Shown: piece by piece, positions 52,367-64,000 of the stretch | Layout: every line of letters begins with the position of its first letter | Position numbering within the stretch: the first letter of the stretch is position 1 | From: Melieria omissa | Lineage: Eukaryota > Arthropoda > Insecta > Diptera > Ulidiidae | DNA: 64,000 nt | NCBI GenBank assembly: GCA_963971225.1 | Contig: OZ020268.1 | Location: forward strand, 127,162,787 to 127,226,786 | Reading direction: 5' to 3' | The notes under the pieces: generated by a model | The model's input: the letters and a program-made list of their open reading frames with translations, nothing else | The model's database searches: none | What the model was told of the DNA's origin: nothing | Program-made: the position numbers and the translations under genes

Positions 52367-52942
52367 CAATCAGTTGCCCACTCGGGCAGTGGGCAGCACG
52401 GCACTGTGGGTCATTCGTTGCAGAAGTACGGCGATGGCAGTTCGATACACCGCGGCCAGTGCTACGGCGCGAATGGGGGAGACGCGGAAAGTCATCATAA
52501 TTGCGGTGGCAGCTGCCGCAACTCTTACATTAAATCGAATCCGTATCAGAGCGAGTCCGGCTACGGCGGCTACACCGGTGGCTGTAATGCGAACGGTGGT
52601 GCCGCACAACTTGCAACGGCAACGGCCACGGCGACCAACACCAACACCACCGATGAAGATGACGACACCGACGACGGTATTATCTACATGCCAGGGCCAT
52701 CGTCGTCCAAAAAGCAACCACACTACTTTCATGCACCGGCACTAAGCACGGAGCGGGAGGAGCGCGCCCATCTGGCGGTAGAAGAGCAAATGGAGCAGGA
52801 ACACGAGGAGGACTACGACGAGGATATACCGCCCATAGATCTGAGCAAAACGGCCAGCGCCGAGAGTTTCGCGACGAAAGTGCAGACGGAAAAAGGTGTC
52901 AACGCTGAGGGAGCCCCGTTTACGGTGACGACCATATTGTGA
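52367..52942 (+). CDS. Candidate stop-codon readthrough extension of the DUF1295 protein
   Basis: Directly after the TAG (52364-52366) the same frame stays open for 191 codons to TGA at 52940-52942. The next two codons are CAA TCA, so the stop context is UAG-CAA-UCA, fitting the UAG-CAR-YYA leaky-stop motif known from tobacco mosaic virus and used by cellular readthrough genes. The extension is codon-biased and GC-rich compared with the noncoding DNA after it. It contains Gly/Tyr/Cys/Asn-rich repeats ([14 protein letters not shown]), an Ala-Thr run and an acidic stretch ([20 protein letters not shown]), and ends TTIL, a class I PDZ-ligand pattern. The first in-frame ATG is far inside (about 52688), so separate initiation is unlikely. 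Alternative splicing around the TAG is the main competing explanation. Confidence 0.75.
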   Translation, partial: QSVAHSGSGQHGTVGHSLQKYGDGSSIHRGQCYGANGGDAESHHNCGGSCRNSYIKSNPYQSESGYGGYTGGCNANGGAAQLATATATATNTNTTDEDDDTDDGIIYMPGPSSSKKQPHYFHAPALSTEREERAHLAVEEQMEQEHEEDYDEDIPPIDLSKTASAESFATKVQTEKGVNAEGAPFTVTTIL

Positions 52943-55089
52943 TCTGCCTGCCTGGACGCAGAACACCGTTTGCGGCGATCAGCGAGGGCCTAGCCATAAC
53001 TTAGATGGATTTACAGAGCCAAGTATATATACACATATGTATGTACGTAACTGAGCAGTGCATCAAGACTACGACAGCTGATTCCGAACCAAAGAGTCGA
53101 GGCCCTAGAGAAAAGGGGCATTTCCGCAAAATACACACTGTGTTGTTTATTAAGATTTTACTAGTCGGCCACTAGCCATTTTTAACTACTAAAACAGTAA
53201 AATGCATGCTAATTTATAATTATAACAGTACATCAAATTCTATAGGAAATCCCACAGTAAAAGTAAAAATTTAATTCAATTATATTGAGACATTCCAATT
53301 TCTAAGGCAATTCCGCGACAGTATTTTAAACGTTATAATAAATTGAAAATCAACCGTCGTTCCGTTGTTCTCGCTTTCAATTGCAAGCATTTCCAATATT
53401 AAATACAAAATCGTGAACCTGAATTGGAATACCAAAATATTGCTCAGTAGCTCAAAGATCTTGGCTCACTTTATTAAATAAATACTCGCCTACCGATTCG
53501 ACATAAATACTACGTCTTTGTAGATATAAAAATGATGTGCCAAAAAGTATTGTTTTCGCCAAAGTGCTGCGTTCCGTGTGTATGTCAGCAGTTTGTTCGC
53601 TTGTCTGCCGCTTGAGTGTATAGTCAGTCTATGAAATGCCAAGTCCAGCCCATTGCTGAACTTTAACTATCATATAGTAAATACTACAAATATAGCAAAT
53701 GCGCCTCTCGTTTGTTGCACTTGTTAGGTTGAATATTCAAAGTCTAAAACTCTGTTGAACTAGTGAATACATGATCTAAAAAGCTAATTTATACAATATA
53801 CCTGATCAAAAACAATGTGCGACTCCAGGCACAATGCTCTCTGCTAGAAGCCCACCACCACCCTTGTCAGATAATACAATACATATCCAACAGTATAGTA
53901 ATTATTGTATACTTAGTAGTCTTTACATGAAGCAGCATTAGTAAGCCTCGTGGTATATGTATGTTTGTGTGTATCTCTATTTCAATTGTAGCTAATACAA
54001 CCTGATATGTCCTGGTAGAACTGATCATGCAAACATTTGAAATGCAAATAAAGCGAGGGTGTTAAAATGTTAAGTAATGTGATACGACAAACTTAATAAA
54101 CCACTTGCCACGGCCTCTATGTTACGTTTCACTAGAAATTCTTTTCTACTTTTGGTGTAAAATAAGAAAACAATATTAAAGCGATAACAATTGAATTAAT
54201 AAACAAAATATTAAAAATATGAAAATGAAATAAATGAAAACAATGAAAATGAAAACAATTTACAGATGTAACACTTAGTTGTAGTGTGGAATACATTGAA
54301 TTATTAATTTAATTTTTTCTCGGTAATTATTTTTCTTCATTGAGTGTTGAAAATTGTATTAATTTAGTAGTGTCTTTTGGTCAGGCATGACTTGCAGGGT
54401 ATGCACATACATACATATATCCATATGAATTTATTTATGGAAGTTATGTCGTCACATTCAGTTAATATCGCCGAAATTGGTCATTGGCATCGTAACCGAT
54501 GTACTGTAGGTGCATTACATTTGCCCTGACTGTGTGAACGCATTTTATTGAGATTATTAAAAAAAATTTACAATAGTCGAGTATGATGAGAACTATGTCA
54601 TAATAGCAACAAAAATTATGCAACTTAGATTTGCCACTTATCTCACTGAAACAGTATTTACAAAAATCTAAAATAAAATAAAAGATCCCGTTTTACATTT
54701 GGTTACATAAATAGAATAAATAAATAAACAGGCGCCATTAATAAATACGTACATCCTGTACTGCATTTAAAACACACAATATCAAAGCACATGAGATGAA
54801 AAAGACCTGCAATTGATCGAGCATAGCCTGCGTGTGGATTTTGTAACCAGAAGGCAGCCAGAAAAAAGCAAAAATCACTCAGCATTTTAGGAAGTGCTTT
54901 GTTTTTAGATGCAGCTCGGAAACGCCAGTAGTTCAGAAATTTCCAATCGACTAATCATAGAGAAAATTCATTTGTAGAAATTTTTTTAATTTTAAAATTT
55001 TCTTGCCTAAAAATATAATAAATCATTTCAAAAATAATTCGCTTATATATTTAATACGATTACATTAAACGACTTAAAAAGTATCCACA
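52943..55089. other. 3' UTR and intergenic DNA
   Basis: AT-rich sequence with several AATAAA signals (near 53478, 54048 and 54095) on the plus strand, likely alternative ends of the DUF1295 transcript. No gene recognised. The promoter of the aminopeptidase gene should lie near the right end. Confidence 0.45.
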
Positions 55090-56910
55090 ATGTTTGGCCT
55101 CTTACGTCTGAATTCGGTCGCCAATGCTATAAGAAACATACCGCAGCAGCTGCGCTCGTACGCCTCGCCGGCTCTCAATCAAATGCTGCAGCTCCAGCAG
55201 ACAGAAATCTGCGCCGATCCGCCAAACCGCGGCCTGGTGTTGGGCGTGTACGCCGACGAGGCCGACAGGTCAGACACGGGCATACTGACGCCGGCCGCAT
55301 GGCGATATAACGTACAGAAAACTGCTGGGCGCTTGCTGGACGTGCTGCGCATGGCGGGACCGATGCCGGGTCGCGGCGAAGCACGGCTTCTATTCGGCAT
55401 TGAGCCGGAGAAGAATCCCTATTACTCGGTGGTGGCTGTGGTTGGGCTGGGCAAGGAGTGTCTGGGCTACAACTCGTATGAGGTACTCGACGAGCAGAAG
55501 GAGGCTATACGTCGGTCAGTGGCGGCAGCGTGCATGGATTTGGCCAGTCTCGACACGGATCGCATTGAAATCGAGAATTGCGGGCACGCTGAATCGGCGG
55601 CCGAGGGCGGCGCCTTGGGCATATGGGCCTATCAAGAGTTGAAGGATCCAAAAAAACGCATCGCCATACCTACTATCGATCTGTACACTCACAAGGACGA
55701 AGTCTGCGACATCGAAGGCTGGCGCATTGGACTACAGAAGGCGGCCGCGCAAAATTTAACGCGCCAGTTACAAGAAATGCCCTCCAACCTGCTCACCCCA
55801 ACGGCATTCGCGCAGACCGTGGTCGAGGTGCTGTGCAAGTCTGGCGTTAATGTCGAGGTAAAGGTTGAAGGCTGGGCAGAGAGTCAGTGCATGCACGCCT
55901 TCCTGTCGGTTGGTAAAGCCTCATGCGAGGCACCCATCTTTTTGGAGCTAAGTTACTATGGAACCTCGGCGGAGGAGCGACCCATAGTGCTAGTGGGTCA
56001 GGGCATCACATACGACTGCGGTGGTTTGTGCCTAAAGAAGAAGGAGGAGTTGGTACATATGCGCGGTGACATGACGGGTGCAGCGGTGGTGGTGGCTGCA
56101 TGTCGAGCCATTGCGGGCCTGCGTTTGCCGGTTGGTACAAACATTTATCTCACTGCAACTTGAAATAATACGTAATTAAAAATTTTGTCAAATCATTATT
56201 TTCATCCTGCCTGCAGGTCAACATTCGCGGACTGATCCCATTGTGCGAAAACGTGATAGGCTGCAATTCCTTCCGACCGGGCGACTGCACTAAATCAATG
56301 AACGGCAAACATATCGAAATTCAGGGTACCGACCACGAGGACGTGCTTGTGCTGGCGGATGCACTCTTGTACGCACAGAATTTCTGCCCGAAATTTATTG
56401 TAGACATCGGTACTACGTCGGGACAAATGCGTCAGGCACTGGATGAAGCGGCTTGCGGCATCTTCACTAACTCGGAAATACTGTGGCAGCAAATCAAACA
56501 CGCTAGCATGCACACCGGCGACCGGGTCTGGCGATTTCCCCTATGGGACTACTACTCCCGCCTAGTAACGAGCGGCCCTCGCACTGATGTTCAGAACTAC
56601 GGTATAGGACGCGGTTGTCGACCGTGCAAAGCGGCTGCATTCCTGCGCGAGTTCGTCCCATGCGGGCAATGGATGCACATTGTAAGTTGAACATAACGAG
56701 CTTAAGTGGAAGTGTATGTACCCAGATATATGTGCATATTTGTTTCCCCGTCTTCTACAGGATGCCACCAATGTCATGTACACTCAAGGCAAAGTGTTCG
56801 AATATTTACGCCAGGGCATGGCCGGGCGACCAACTCGCACTCTCGTTGAGTTTATCGCGCAGACCATTTGCAAGGATACAGCACCAAAATTAAATCCCAA
56901 ACAAAAGTAG
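55090..56910 (+). CDS. M17 leucyl aminopeptidase, S-Lap type, active site degenerate
   Basis: Cytosol-aminopeptidase (M17) family. In Drosophila the sperm leucyl aminopeptidases (S-Laps) are abundant mitochondrial-derivative proteins of the sperm tail. Exons 55090-56130, 56217-56681, 56761-56910 give 552 codons including the stop, the usual S-Lap length. The N-terminus (MFGLLRLNSVANAIRNIPQQ) resembles a mitochondrial presequence. The C-terminal domain keeps most metal ligands: D309 (ITYDCGG), K316, D327 (MRGDMTG), D386 and E388 (GTDHED). Two key positions are changed: Gln304 stands where the metal-binding Lys of VGKGITFD should be, and Val390 replaces the bicarbonate-binding Arg of the TDAEGR motif. 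Peptidase activity is therefore doubtful. The exon 1 donor (CCG/GTTGGT) is weak but gives the family-consistent join RLP-VNIRGLIPLCEN. AATAAA lies near 57036. Confidence 0.92.
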
Positions 56911-57288
56911 GGGCGACCGTTTTGTAATGTATTGCGACAACGTTGAGCTGAACTGGACCATTGGAAAATGTTTGTTTCCTTAAAAATTTTATTTGTGAAT
57001 TATGTATTGCGCCTTCAAGCGAATCTGGTTTTGTAAATAAACTAAAATTTATTGTTAAAATACAGGTATATGCGTTTGCTTATATGGAAGTATAAATGTT
57101 TGTAAAAAAGATACGAGAAATACGAGTGATATTCATAGTACATTTATATATAGAGTAAAAAACTAGTAAAAATAGAAAATAAAAACTTTTACAGATTGGT
57201 CAGCTTCAAATATTCGATTGCTTTGCTAGTCGGATGTGAACATCGGGCAGGGCGTGCGTATGCTGTCGGTTTGGGAATGGCAACGACA
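56911..57288. other. Convergent 3' ends
   Basis: Short AT-rich spacer holding the 3' UTRs of the aminopeptidase gene (+) and the TBC1D13-like gene (-). AATAAA at about 57036 serves the plus strand. Confidence 0.5.
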
Positions 57289-59218
57289 CTATCCGGCTAA
57301 TGAAACAGCATACGAAAGTACATCATTGATATCAATAGGAGGATAATTTTGCAGAAGCTTGACATTGGATGCAAAGTCATTCTCCAGTATTACTTCACGT
57401 TGGATTCTGTAATGGACCAATTTATAGAAAGAATAAAATTCGCATGTTATGTAATTACTTTCCCGTTTTTTTTAATTTAGAATATGTAAGTCTCGGGAAT
57501 AATATAATGCCAATGCCCGTATTCATATGTATTTATGTGGTCAGAATGATAAATCCTGGATAAACCCCGGAAAAACTTAATATAATCAACGTATTAGTGA
57601 CGCACAAAAGATTTCATTTGGGAGGTTCCAAAATGCTTATCAAATAAATATGTTTGTGACAAACATATATTTGAAACCCCCTTGCGTGCGTCACTGCAAC
57701 TAATATAATAGCACGCATGCTGATTGCACTCACAAAATCATTGCACAGCATATTCTAATTAAAAACTCGAAACGACGTTCATCTGAGAACACTGAATCCC
57801 AAATGCGCACGACGTCTGGCAGTGGAAATTCTTGCGAGAGCAATAAAGTTAACCAACTACAAAAACAAGAAATATATATAATTCAAGACTACTTAAGCCA
57901 TCATCTGTACACACAAAAATTACCGAAAGCTGTAATACTGCGGATGTAGTTCCTGCTGCTTCAGGTGTTCGAAAACTTGTGGGTCTTTGACTTTCAACAT
58001 ATTCGCCAACTTGGCCATCATGAATTTGATGCCACCTTCCGAATCATCAAGCGTTTTGATAAAAAAGTCTCTTATCTCACCCATAAGCGCCGTAAAGCAG
58101 AAGAAGCAGTCAGCCTCGGCATGCTCTGTTAGAATACCAGTAGGCTATTTAATACGAATATATATTTCATTGACACGCCTACTTACTGCGAAACTCTACA
58201 TCTGGGTCAGAGGCCATTATGTAGTAAATAGGACCAACAATTTCGTTCATACCCTGTACATAGCCCTGCCCGGGGTTCAGCTTTGCATAGAGGAAAAGTA
58301 TGCGCTGCACCACCTCCCAATGTGCCTCTTGGCCCTCCTCCATGGCAGCGTAATTCTCGTTGGAGCGTTTCATGATAAGATTTATCTGCGAAATACATAG
58401 TTTTCAATGATAGCATAAGGCACTGTGACGCGTTGCGCAGAGCTCACCTGCTGCCCTTTCCACGTAGCATGCAAAACGCATAACATAAACAATTAAGCCG
58501 ACATACCATTAAAGCCGACCTTCTAACTTACTGCGTCAATTAGCTGTGGTTGCCTACCTTTGTCATTCCCAGCCCTTTGCGCTCCACATTGGCCGAACTC
58601 AGCATTGTGGGCACTACACGCTGGTGCAGTCTCCTCTCCCCCTTGCTGTGCACCACTATCTCGCATGGAAATTCCGTCGCTTGCTGAAAGAAGGAAATAT
58701 CCGGGCAGAGACGACGCACATCCTTGTCGATCTGTAGCAAGAATTCGTTGTCCTGGAAAAAGGTGTTCCATGCACTCTCCGGACCTTCGCTCAGCGGATG
58801 ATCGCTTAGGCCGCCATTGTCATTTTGCCGCGCCTCACCATTGAGGCCCGGCGGTAGCACCAACTCATCGATGAACTGGCGATAAAGTGCACGCTTTTTT
58901 GACAGGGTTGTTGCCCAGGTCTCACACATTGGGCCCAAGTAGCCGAGTAACAACTTCCAACAAAGTGCCCGGAAACTTTGCACGTCCGGAATGCCTGCAA
59001 TCGATAAAGTTGGAATTACGCTTCCATAATTAACAGTGCCGACGCTACTGACCATGAAAGCATAAAGCTCGCAGCTGTTTCATGTCGATCTCGTTCTTTG
59101 AGAACGCATCCTCGAACTCTTTTACACTGAATTTGGAAGAAATCACATACATGGCAGTTAATTTGGCGCGCATTTCCGATTTTTGTAATTGCACTTACCG
59201 AGCTCTGAACACCGACAT
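57289..59218 (-). CDS. TBC1D13: TBC1D13-like Rab GTPase-activating protein
   Basis: TBC-domain Rab GAP; human TBC1D13 acts on Rab35. Seven minus-strand exons: 59218-59199, 59126-59053, 58994-58558, 58385-58187, 58125-57924, 57856-57734, 57406-57289. They give 391 codons including the stop with every phase matching; the human protein has 400 aa. The TBC domain fills nearly the whole chain. Both catalytic fingers are present: the Arg finger in IDKDVRRLCPDISFF (IxxDxxR) and the Gln finger in YVQGMNEIVGP (YxQ). Later blocks are HAEADCFFCFTALMGEIRDF, WLTLLLSQEFPLPDVVRIWD and NVKLLQNYPPIDINDVL. The last two exons are too short to stand out as open frames but complete the family's C-terminus exactly. 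The first coding exon is 20 nt. A 100-bp MITE sits in the last intron. Confidence 0.93.
57596..57695. mobile_element. Small MITE in the last TBC1D13 intron
   Basis: AGTGACGCAC at the left end and GTGCGTCACT at the right end form a perfect 10-bp inverted pair enclosing 100 bp of noncoding sequence. No clear target duplication is visible, so the superfamily is open. Confidence 0.5.
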
Positions 59219-59343
59219 TGATGCAGCCGTTTTGAGTTACACTCCACACAATATTCCCTTCGAGCTCGGATTGGAGGCGTTGTTTAGAAAAATCTTAATT
59301 TTACCGCTTCGTCAATAACAGCAATAATATCAATAATAAAAAC

Positions 59344-59364
59344 CAGCTGTTCACGGAACAGCTG
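59344..59364. promoter_or_regulatory. Palindromic double E-box upstream of TBC1D13
   Basis: CAGCTGTTC-ACG-GAACAGCTG is a perfect inverted repeat with 9-bp arms. Each arm contains the E-box CAGCTG, and a further CAGCTG follows within about 20 bp. It lies about 130 bp upstream of the TBC1D13 start codon, so it could bind bHLH dimers at the promoter. Function is inferred only. Confidence 0.4.
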
Positions 59365-62300
59365 CATAGTACGGAGTCAGCTGTTGATGCTGAGTGTTCT
59401 CACTTCAGTTGCATTTAGCCATGAAATACAGGGAACAGGTACGGCCGCTAACGGCCGACGACCAACAATACTAGTTATATGTTTTATGAGACACCTTGAT
59501 CAGAAAGGTTATTATATGTAGACCTAATTCTGTTTTTACACGGTTTTGATTTAACACGTTTGAAAATAAAAAAATTTAACATTGTTTTACGGTTTTTATT
59601 CCATTTAGCACGATTCAAAATCTTGTGGGCTTGAATTTTATTTGTCAAATTTCATTTTTGCGAAATATGTTCATATCACAATTTTTGGGAAATCCCCTTT
59701 TTGTGGATACAAGCAAATTTACTTGTCAGAGCAATTGAAATGTTAATAATAATTAAATAATTTGGTAAAGAAATTTTTTATAGGCAAATTAGTTTTTCCA
59801 ACGTTATATTTATTTTAATTTTAACGCATTTAGACAAAAGGTTAGCCAAAAATATTTTATTTTCATTGAGTTATTTATATTTTTCTATTTTGGTTAAATA
59901 TTTTATGTGTCCTTAAAAGAAAACTGTCGAAAACTACAAATACGAAACTAAAACGTAAAGCCATTTCTTTGGAAATCAAAATTGAAATTTCATTGAAATT
60001 TTCGCCTTCTTAGTGCATAGTGCCCAGTGCATAGAGTGAATCTATTTTTTTTCTTTAATAACTATGCTTGTGTAAATACACATTATATATGTGATTTAAT
60101 AAAAATACTTGTTCACTTGTACTTATTCATTTAGACGGTCAAGAGCATTGGATAACCGCGTTTTTTATTTGAATAGAGAACATTTTTCTAAAACGATATT
60201 ATTATAAGGTTATATTATTTTTGGGTACAATTTAAGTAATCGAAGCTTTGGTTTCACTGGGACACTATAAAGAAAAGCCTTAATAGAAATGTAAATCATT
60301 ATTTACAGTTTACTTTTTTACAGTTTACTTATTCGGTTCGGTATAATAAACTTGAACCGCTTTATTTGTTGTTTGCTTACTATGATAGTTCAGAAAGAAG
60401 TTCAGGGAAATACAAATTAATTCAATAATATTTAATTCTTGGCTTCTTTGGCGAAAAATTACAAAAGCCGCGATTAGTTTGGGTTCCGAGACCCCGAAAA
60501 TCGCATCTTAAGCCAATTGTTAAAAGTTATGTTCTTTTATTAAACTGGGGTTGGATACAACTGTGCCAAAAGTGGCAACCGTGTGCACGGTTACAAAAAA
60601 GCTATTCACTTTTGACACCCTTTCTACCTCACCCAAAACAAGCTCAAAAACATGTGTATGGAAAAGCTTTCGGCACCTTTCATTTCTGCGAGCAATGACT
60701 GAAAAAGCGAACGTATATTTCAAATAAAACTCCCTTCGCTCTTTAGTTTTCTCTGGCCGTGACTATCTCTTGTGTTGCGTGCTGTTAGTAGGGAAGTGCC
60801 GAATGTCGTGCGGATTGAAGAAGTGGAACACAATTTGAAGCTGAGAATTTTAGCAACTTTTTTATGAATGAGATGCATTTCCGCCACTAAAGTCAAAATA
60901 CTAAGCCGTTAATACTTAAAAAATAGTTAACAGTTAAAAAACATTTCTCGAAAAAATATACATATGTATAAAGGATTAATAAAGTTATGTCAGTTCTGTC
61001 AAACTATCCGCAACAAGACAACAGCACAAAAGGTGCGGATGCGGTAATGGGCTCTCAACATCTGCCAGCGGATGCTGATTGGGGCATATAACTATTATGA
61101 GCACGTTTCCAGCTGTTAAGAGTAGAGAGCGGCGTGCCGAGAGCTCTTTACACCAGCTTTCCCTCCCACGGCGCAGCTTATTATCGCAAAACACAGTAGC
61201 AGTTGCCGCTGTTATCAGCTGCAATCGCAGTTGCCGCGTTCGTCGCAGTGTAGTAGTCCACATGCAGAGGCAGGTGCCGCGAGAGCCGAGCCAAATGCTC
61301 GCCATGGCCGTGTGTGCAAGTGTCGTCTCGCTGCAACCGCACTGCACTTTGTCTCTCGCGCTTTATAGGTGTTCGCTGCAGTGCGTTGTGTGGTGGGGCC
61401 GAACGGGCGATGGGTGGGTGGCGTATTCAGTTTTGAAGTTTATTTGCTGCTAAATCGACTCGTACGCGGCGGCGTTGTTGTACTGTTTGCTTACTATGTA
61501 CTTTTCCGCTGCCCGCTACATTGGACGCGGCGTATGGATTGGGAGCGGGTGCTGGCACTGGTTTGAATCTATGCGCTCGTTTGCCTGCCGCTGCACTCGT
61601 ATCGTCGGAGAGGAAACTTAAAGTTTCATGTTGCGGCTGCCGCTATTAACCCTGTTGTTAGTTCTGCTTTAGATTTGATTTAAATTTCAGTACCGCGTTG
61701 TCAGTTGCCGTGTTGTCACCGAAGCGCGCCGCACTGTTCCGTAGCGGATCACATCGCATTATACTGCAGAGCAATTTAGCGCAGCAGCACTGCGCTGCTG
61801 CAGTCTGGCGCCCCGTTAGTAACAATCCAACTTACATACTTCAACACTATATCCGATCGATCAGCGCGGTTAGTTGAGTATTTCACACACGAGCCCCCAT
61901 GCACGGAAAATGCACTTCAAGATGAAACGTCTCGAGTGAAAATAACCAAAACGACTGCGTTTGCAAATGCAATATAAACAACAACATCGACGATAACTAC
62001 GAAAACAAATACGACCATGGCAGCAATTGCAACGCCAACGGTGACAATTGTGTCGACGTAATCACCATTGCCTCAATAAACGCGAATTCTGCCCGCTGCA
62101 GTGTGGTGCGCGTACAAAACCGCGGCTTTCAGTATATTTATGCACATATATACATATATCCCTTCAAGACATACAAGTGTGGCCTATATTCCAAGGGAAA
62201 CGGTCCTCGGTTACCGTTTGTGTCTAGTGTCCTGTGTTACTATTGCCCAGCACCGTTGTGGCAGTTGGTGTTGTTCTCGTGGCGCTGCTGCTGTGCGTGT

Positions 62301-64000
62301 GTTCATATTGCACAAGGGTCAGCAGCCTCAAGTCGGCACCGCCGTAACAGGCCCTTGACTCAGGCCCTTTGGGCTTGTACTTACGTCGCGTAGTAATTTC
62401 CTGGCCCTTTACTTTATTTTTTGCACAGGTACATAGCTGTACAAATGCAGTGAATTTCGCGAATTCGTTGGTGGATTTGGTTTGCCAGCTCTCAGTAAAG
62501 AACAACAGACTAAATAGCAAACTCGGCAGCTACTCACTAACTAACTAGTAACTAGTCGTCAACCCCAAGTAGCAACACAGATATGGAAGTTTTGAATGAG
62601 AATAGAAGGCATAGCGCTCGCCCACATCTTGCAAACCTCTGCAAATACAATACCCATATCACCTGACCACATACCATGCACTCGTCGCCGTCTCCCTCTC
62701 ACTGCGAATGCAATCCGTCTCTTGTTGCAGTCAGAAGCTTTGGCTTTGCATCGCTGCAAACCGAGTTGTGCTCGCGGTAGCAGCAGTCTGCGTTCTTGTT
62801 GCCATTTCAAAGTGTGAATTTAGGCCAAGTCGACTTCCTGTTGGGGGGTGGGCGGACAAGCACGCCAACATGCAACAACAGGCGGTTGCCACCCGCACCG
62901 CCAATTCAATGACGGGGAGCGGTGTCTCGCGTAAAGTTCATCTTAATTTTTTTCAGTCTTTATCCGACTGACTTGTGCAAAAGTACGAGCGTACGAGCGA
63001 TCGCTTTGGAGGAATTTATTGTCATCGGTTATGTGAGCGAGCCTTGTGATGGCAGCGGAACGGCAACGGCAACGGCAATTGCTGGTAATTACGGTCACGT
63101 GTATTCGATTTGGCGCAGCAATCGTGGCTGGCAGACAGCTTGTGCATCGCTCGGGCACGCCGCAGTAGGGAGGTTGTCGCGGAGCGGCTATGAATGAATT
63201 GAATTGGCTGCGAGATCACTGTGCATGGCTGTGCAGTGGGACGGGAAAACTTCCAGCGCTTCAATCGCTGCTGCGGTCGCCACTGCTATTCACTTTAGCG
63301 CTCATGTCGTCTCCGTTTTAATTCAAATGAACTCATTGTTTGCGTTTTTGCTAGATAGATGCACATATATGTACTATGTATGTATGTATGTACATGTGCG
63401 TAGTAAAGGTATGGGCTAGGGTTCGCGCAGTATTGTTTGTTAAGTGTGCTTTGAACAAAAGAAATGCAAGTACCGGTACCCACTTTTCAGCATCATCGGT
63501 ATTATACAAAATTAATTTTTGCTTATGTACATATACTTACATATGCATGTACGTATGTATGAAGATCTGTAACTTAACATTGTAAAGGAAACATTGTAAA
63601 GTTTGGCGACCGAAAACGATTGTAGGAATACTATAACACAAGATTTTTCTTCTTCTTTCGACCACAGATATATGTATAGCATATAAACGCTAACCTATGG
63701 CATGTAAATCATTGCTCAATCGAAATTCAAATATTTTTCTTAAGTATGCAGTGTGAACTGGAGTCTATTTTCCTGGCTTCAATTCAATTAAGGAAAATTA
63801 TAATTTCCGATCCGCGGAATTACAGCAGACGGCAAAAAAACCTGAATTATTGAATGTGATATATATATGTATATACATGTGCACAAAAACACGCAGTTGT
63901 TTTCATTGCTGTAATTGCAATTATCATTCTGAAATTTATTTCGTTGTAATAACAGCGCTCAAAAATAATGAAAGATTTAAAAAAGTGGAAGAATGCATAC
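59365..64000. other. Region without a supported gene; possible 5' region of a gene to the right
   Basis: 59.4-60.9 kb is very AT-rich with degraded repeats, for example two related stretches with GTTTTGATTTAACACG and TTTTATTCCATTTAGCACG near 59540-59615. From about 61.0 to 63.3 kb the sequence becomes GC-richer with CAR/CAA triplet runs and many upstream ATGs, typical of fly developmental-gene promoters and long 5' UTRs. A perfect hairpin (GCAGCAGC-ACTGC-GCTGCTGC) lies at 61781-61801. I could not define an exon. CATATGTA-type microsatellites occur near 63365-63395 and 63525-63560. Confidence 0.35.

Noticed and set aside
52374..52745. Alternative open frames overlapping the readthrough extension
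   Set aside because: The frame continuous with the DUF1295 gene has better amino-acid character and ends with a clean stop; the others are Arg/Thr-rich shadows.
59500..59640. Pogo/Tigger terminal repeat (ACACGGTTTTGATTTAACACG)
   Set aside because: No second terminus or TA duplication could be found, so a mobile element could not be supported.

Overview
This window is nuclear DNA from a higher fly (Diptera, Brachycera). It has short GT-AG introns, AT-rich intergenic DNA full of TATGTA/CATACA microsatellites, fly-type transposons, and proteins that read as orthologues of Drosophila genes (ERGIC53, foi, RpL14, Rcd5). Long introns and a heavy load of DNA transposons suggest a non-drosophilid such as a tephritid, but species is an inference. 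Exon coordinates below were assembled by eye from splice signals, reading-frame continuity and recalled family sequences. No alignment was run.

Left block (0.6-8.3 kb, minus strand): ERGIC53, a cargo lectin of the early secretory pathway, followed by foi, a LIV-1 family zinc transporter. From 8.3 to 18.0 kb there is almost 10 kb without a recognisable gene. It probably holds foi 5' noncoding sequence, upstream regulatory DNA and a decayed TTAA-bounded element.

Housekeeping block (18.0-30.6 kb): a mitochondrial LETMD1-like gene (+), RpL14 (-) with two related box C/D snoRNA candidates in its introns, ZC3H3 (+), a BNIP2/BCH-domain gene (-) and Rcd5/MCRS1 (+). RpL14/ZC3H3 and BNIP2-like/Rcd5 are head-to-head pairs with about 600 bp between start codons.

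Transposon-rich block (30.6-48 kb): a decayed mariner-like transposase split by a TTAA-flanked MITE, an unassigned coding exon at 34.8 kb, and a hAT-like element carrying a second nested TTAA MITE. The 9-kb first intron of a DUF1295 (steroid 5-alpha-reductase-like) gene holds a Helitron, a long-TIR MITE, a complete 4.3-kb autonomous hAT element with an intact 874-codon transposase and perfect target duplication, and a third TTAA MITE. Later introns of the same gene carry LINE and mariner fragments.

The most notable signal is at the end of the DUF1295 gene. Its UAG stop is followed by CAA UCA, matching the UAG-CAR-YYA leaky-stop motif, and then by 191 open in-frame codons that look like real protein and end in a PDZ-ligand-like TTIL.

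Right block (55-59.2 kb): an M17 leucyl aminopeptidase of the sperm S-Lap type with two catalytic positions replaced (+), converging on a complete seven-exon TBC1D13-like Rab GAP gene (-). The last 4.8 kb carries no gene I can support but looks like promoter/5' UTR DNA of a gene that may lie beyond the window.
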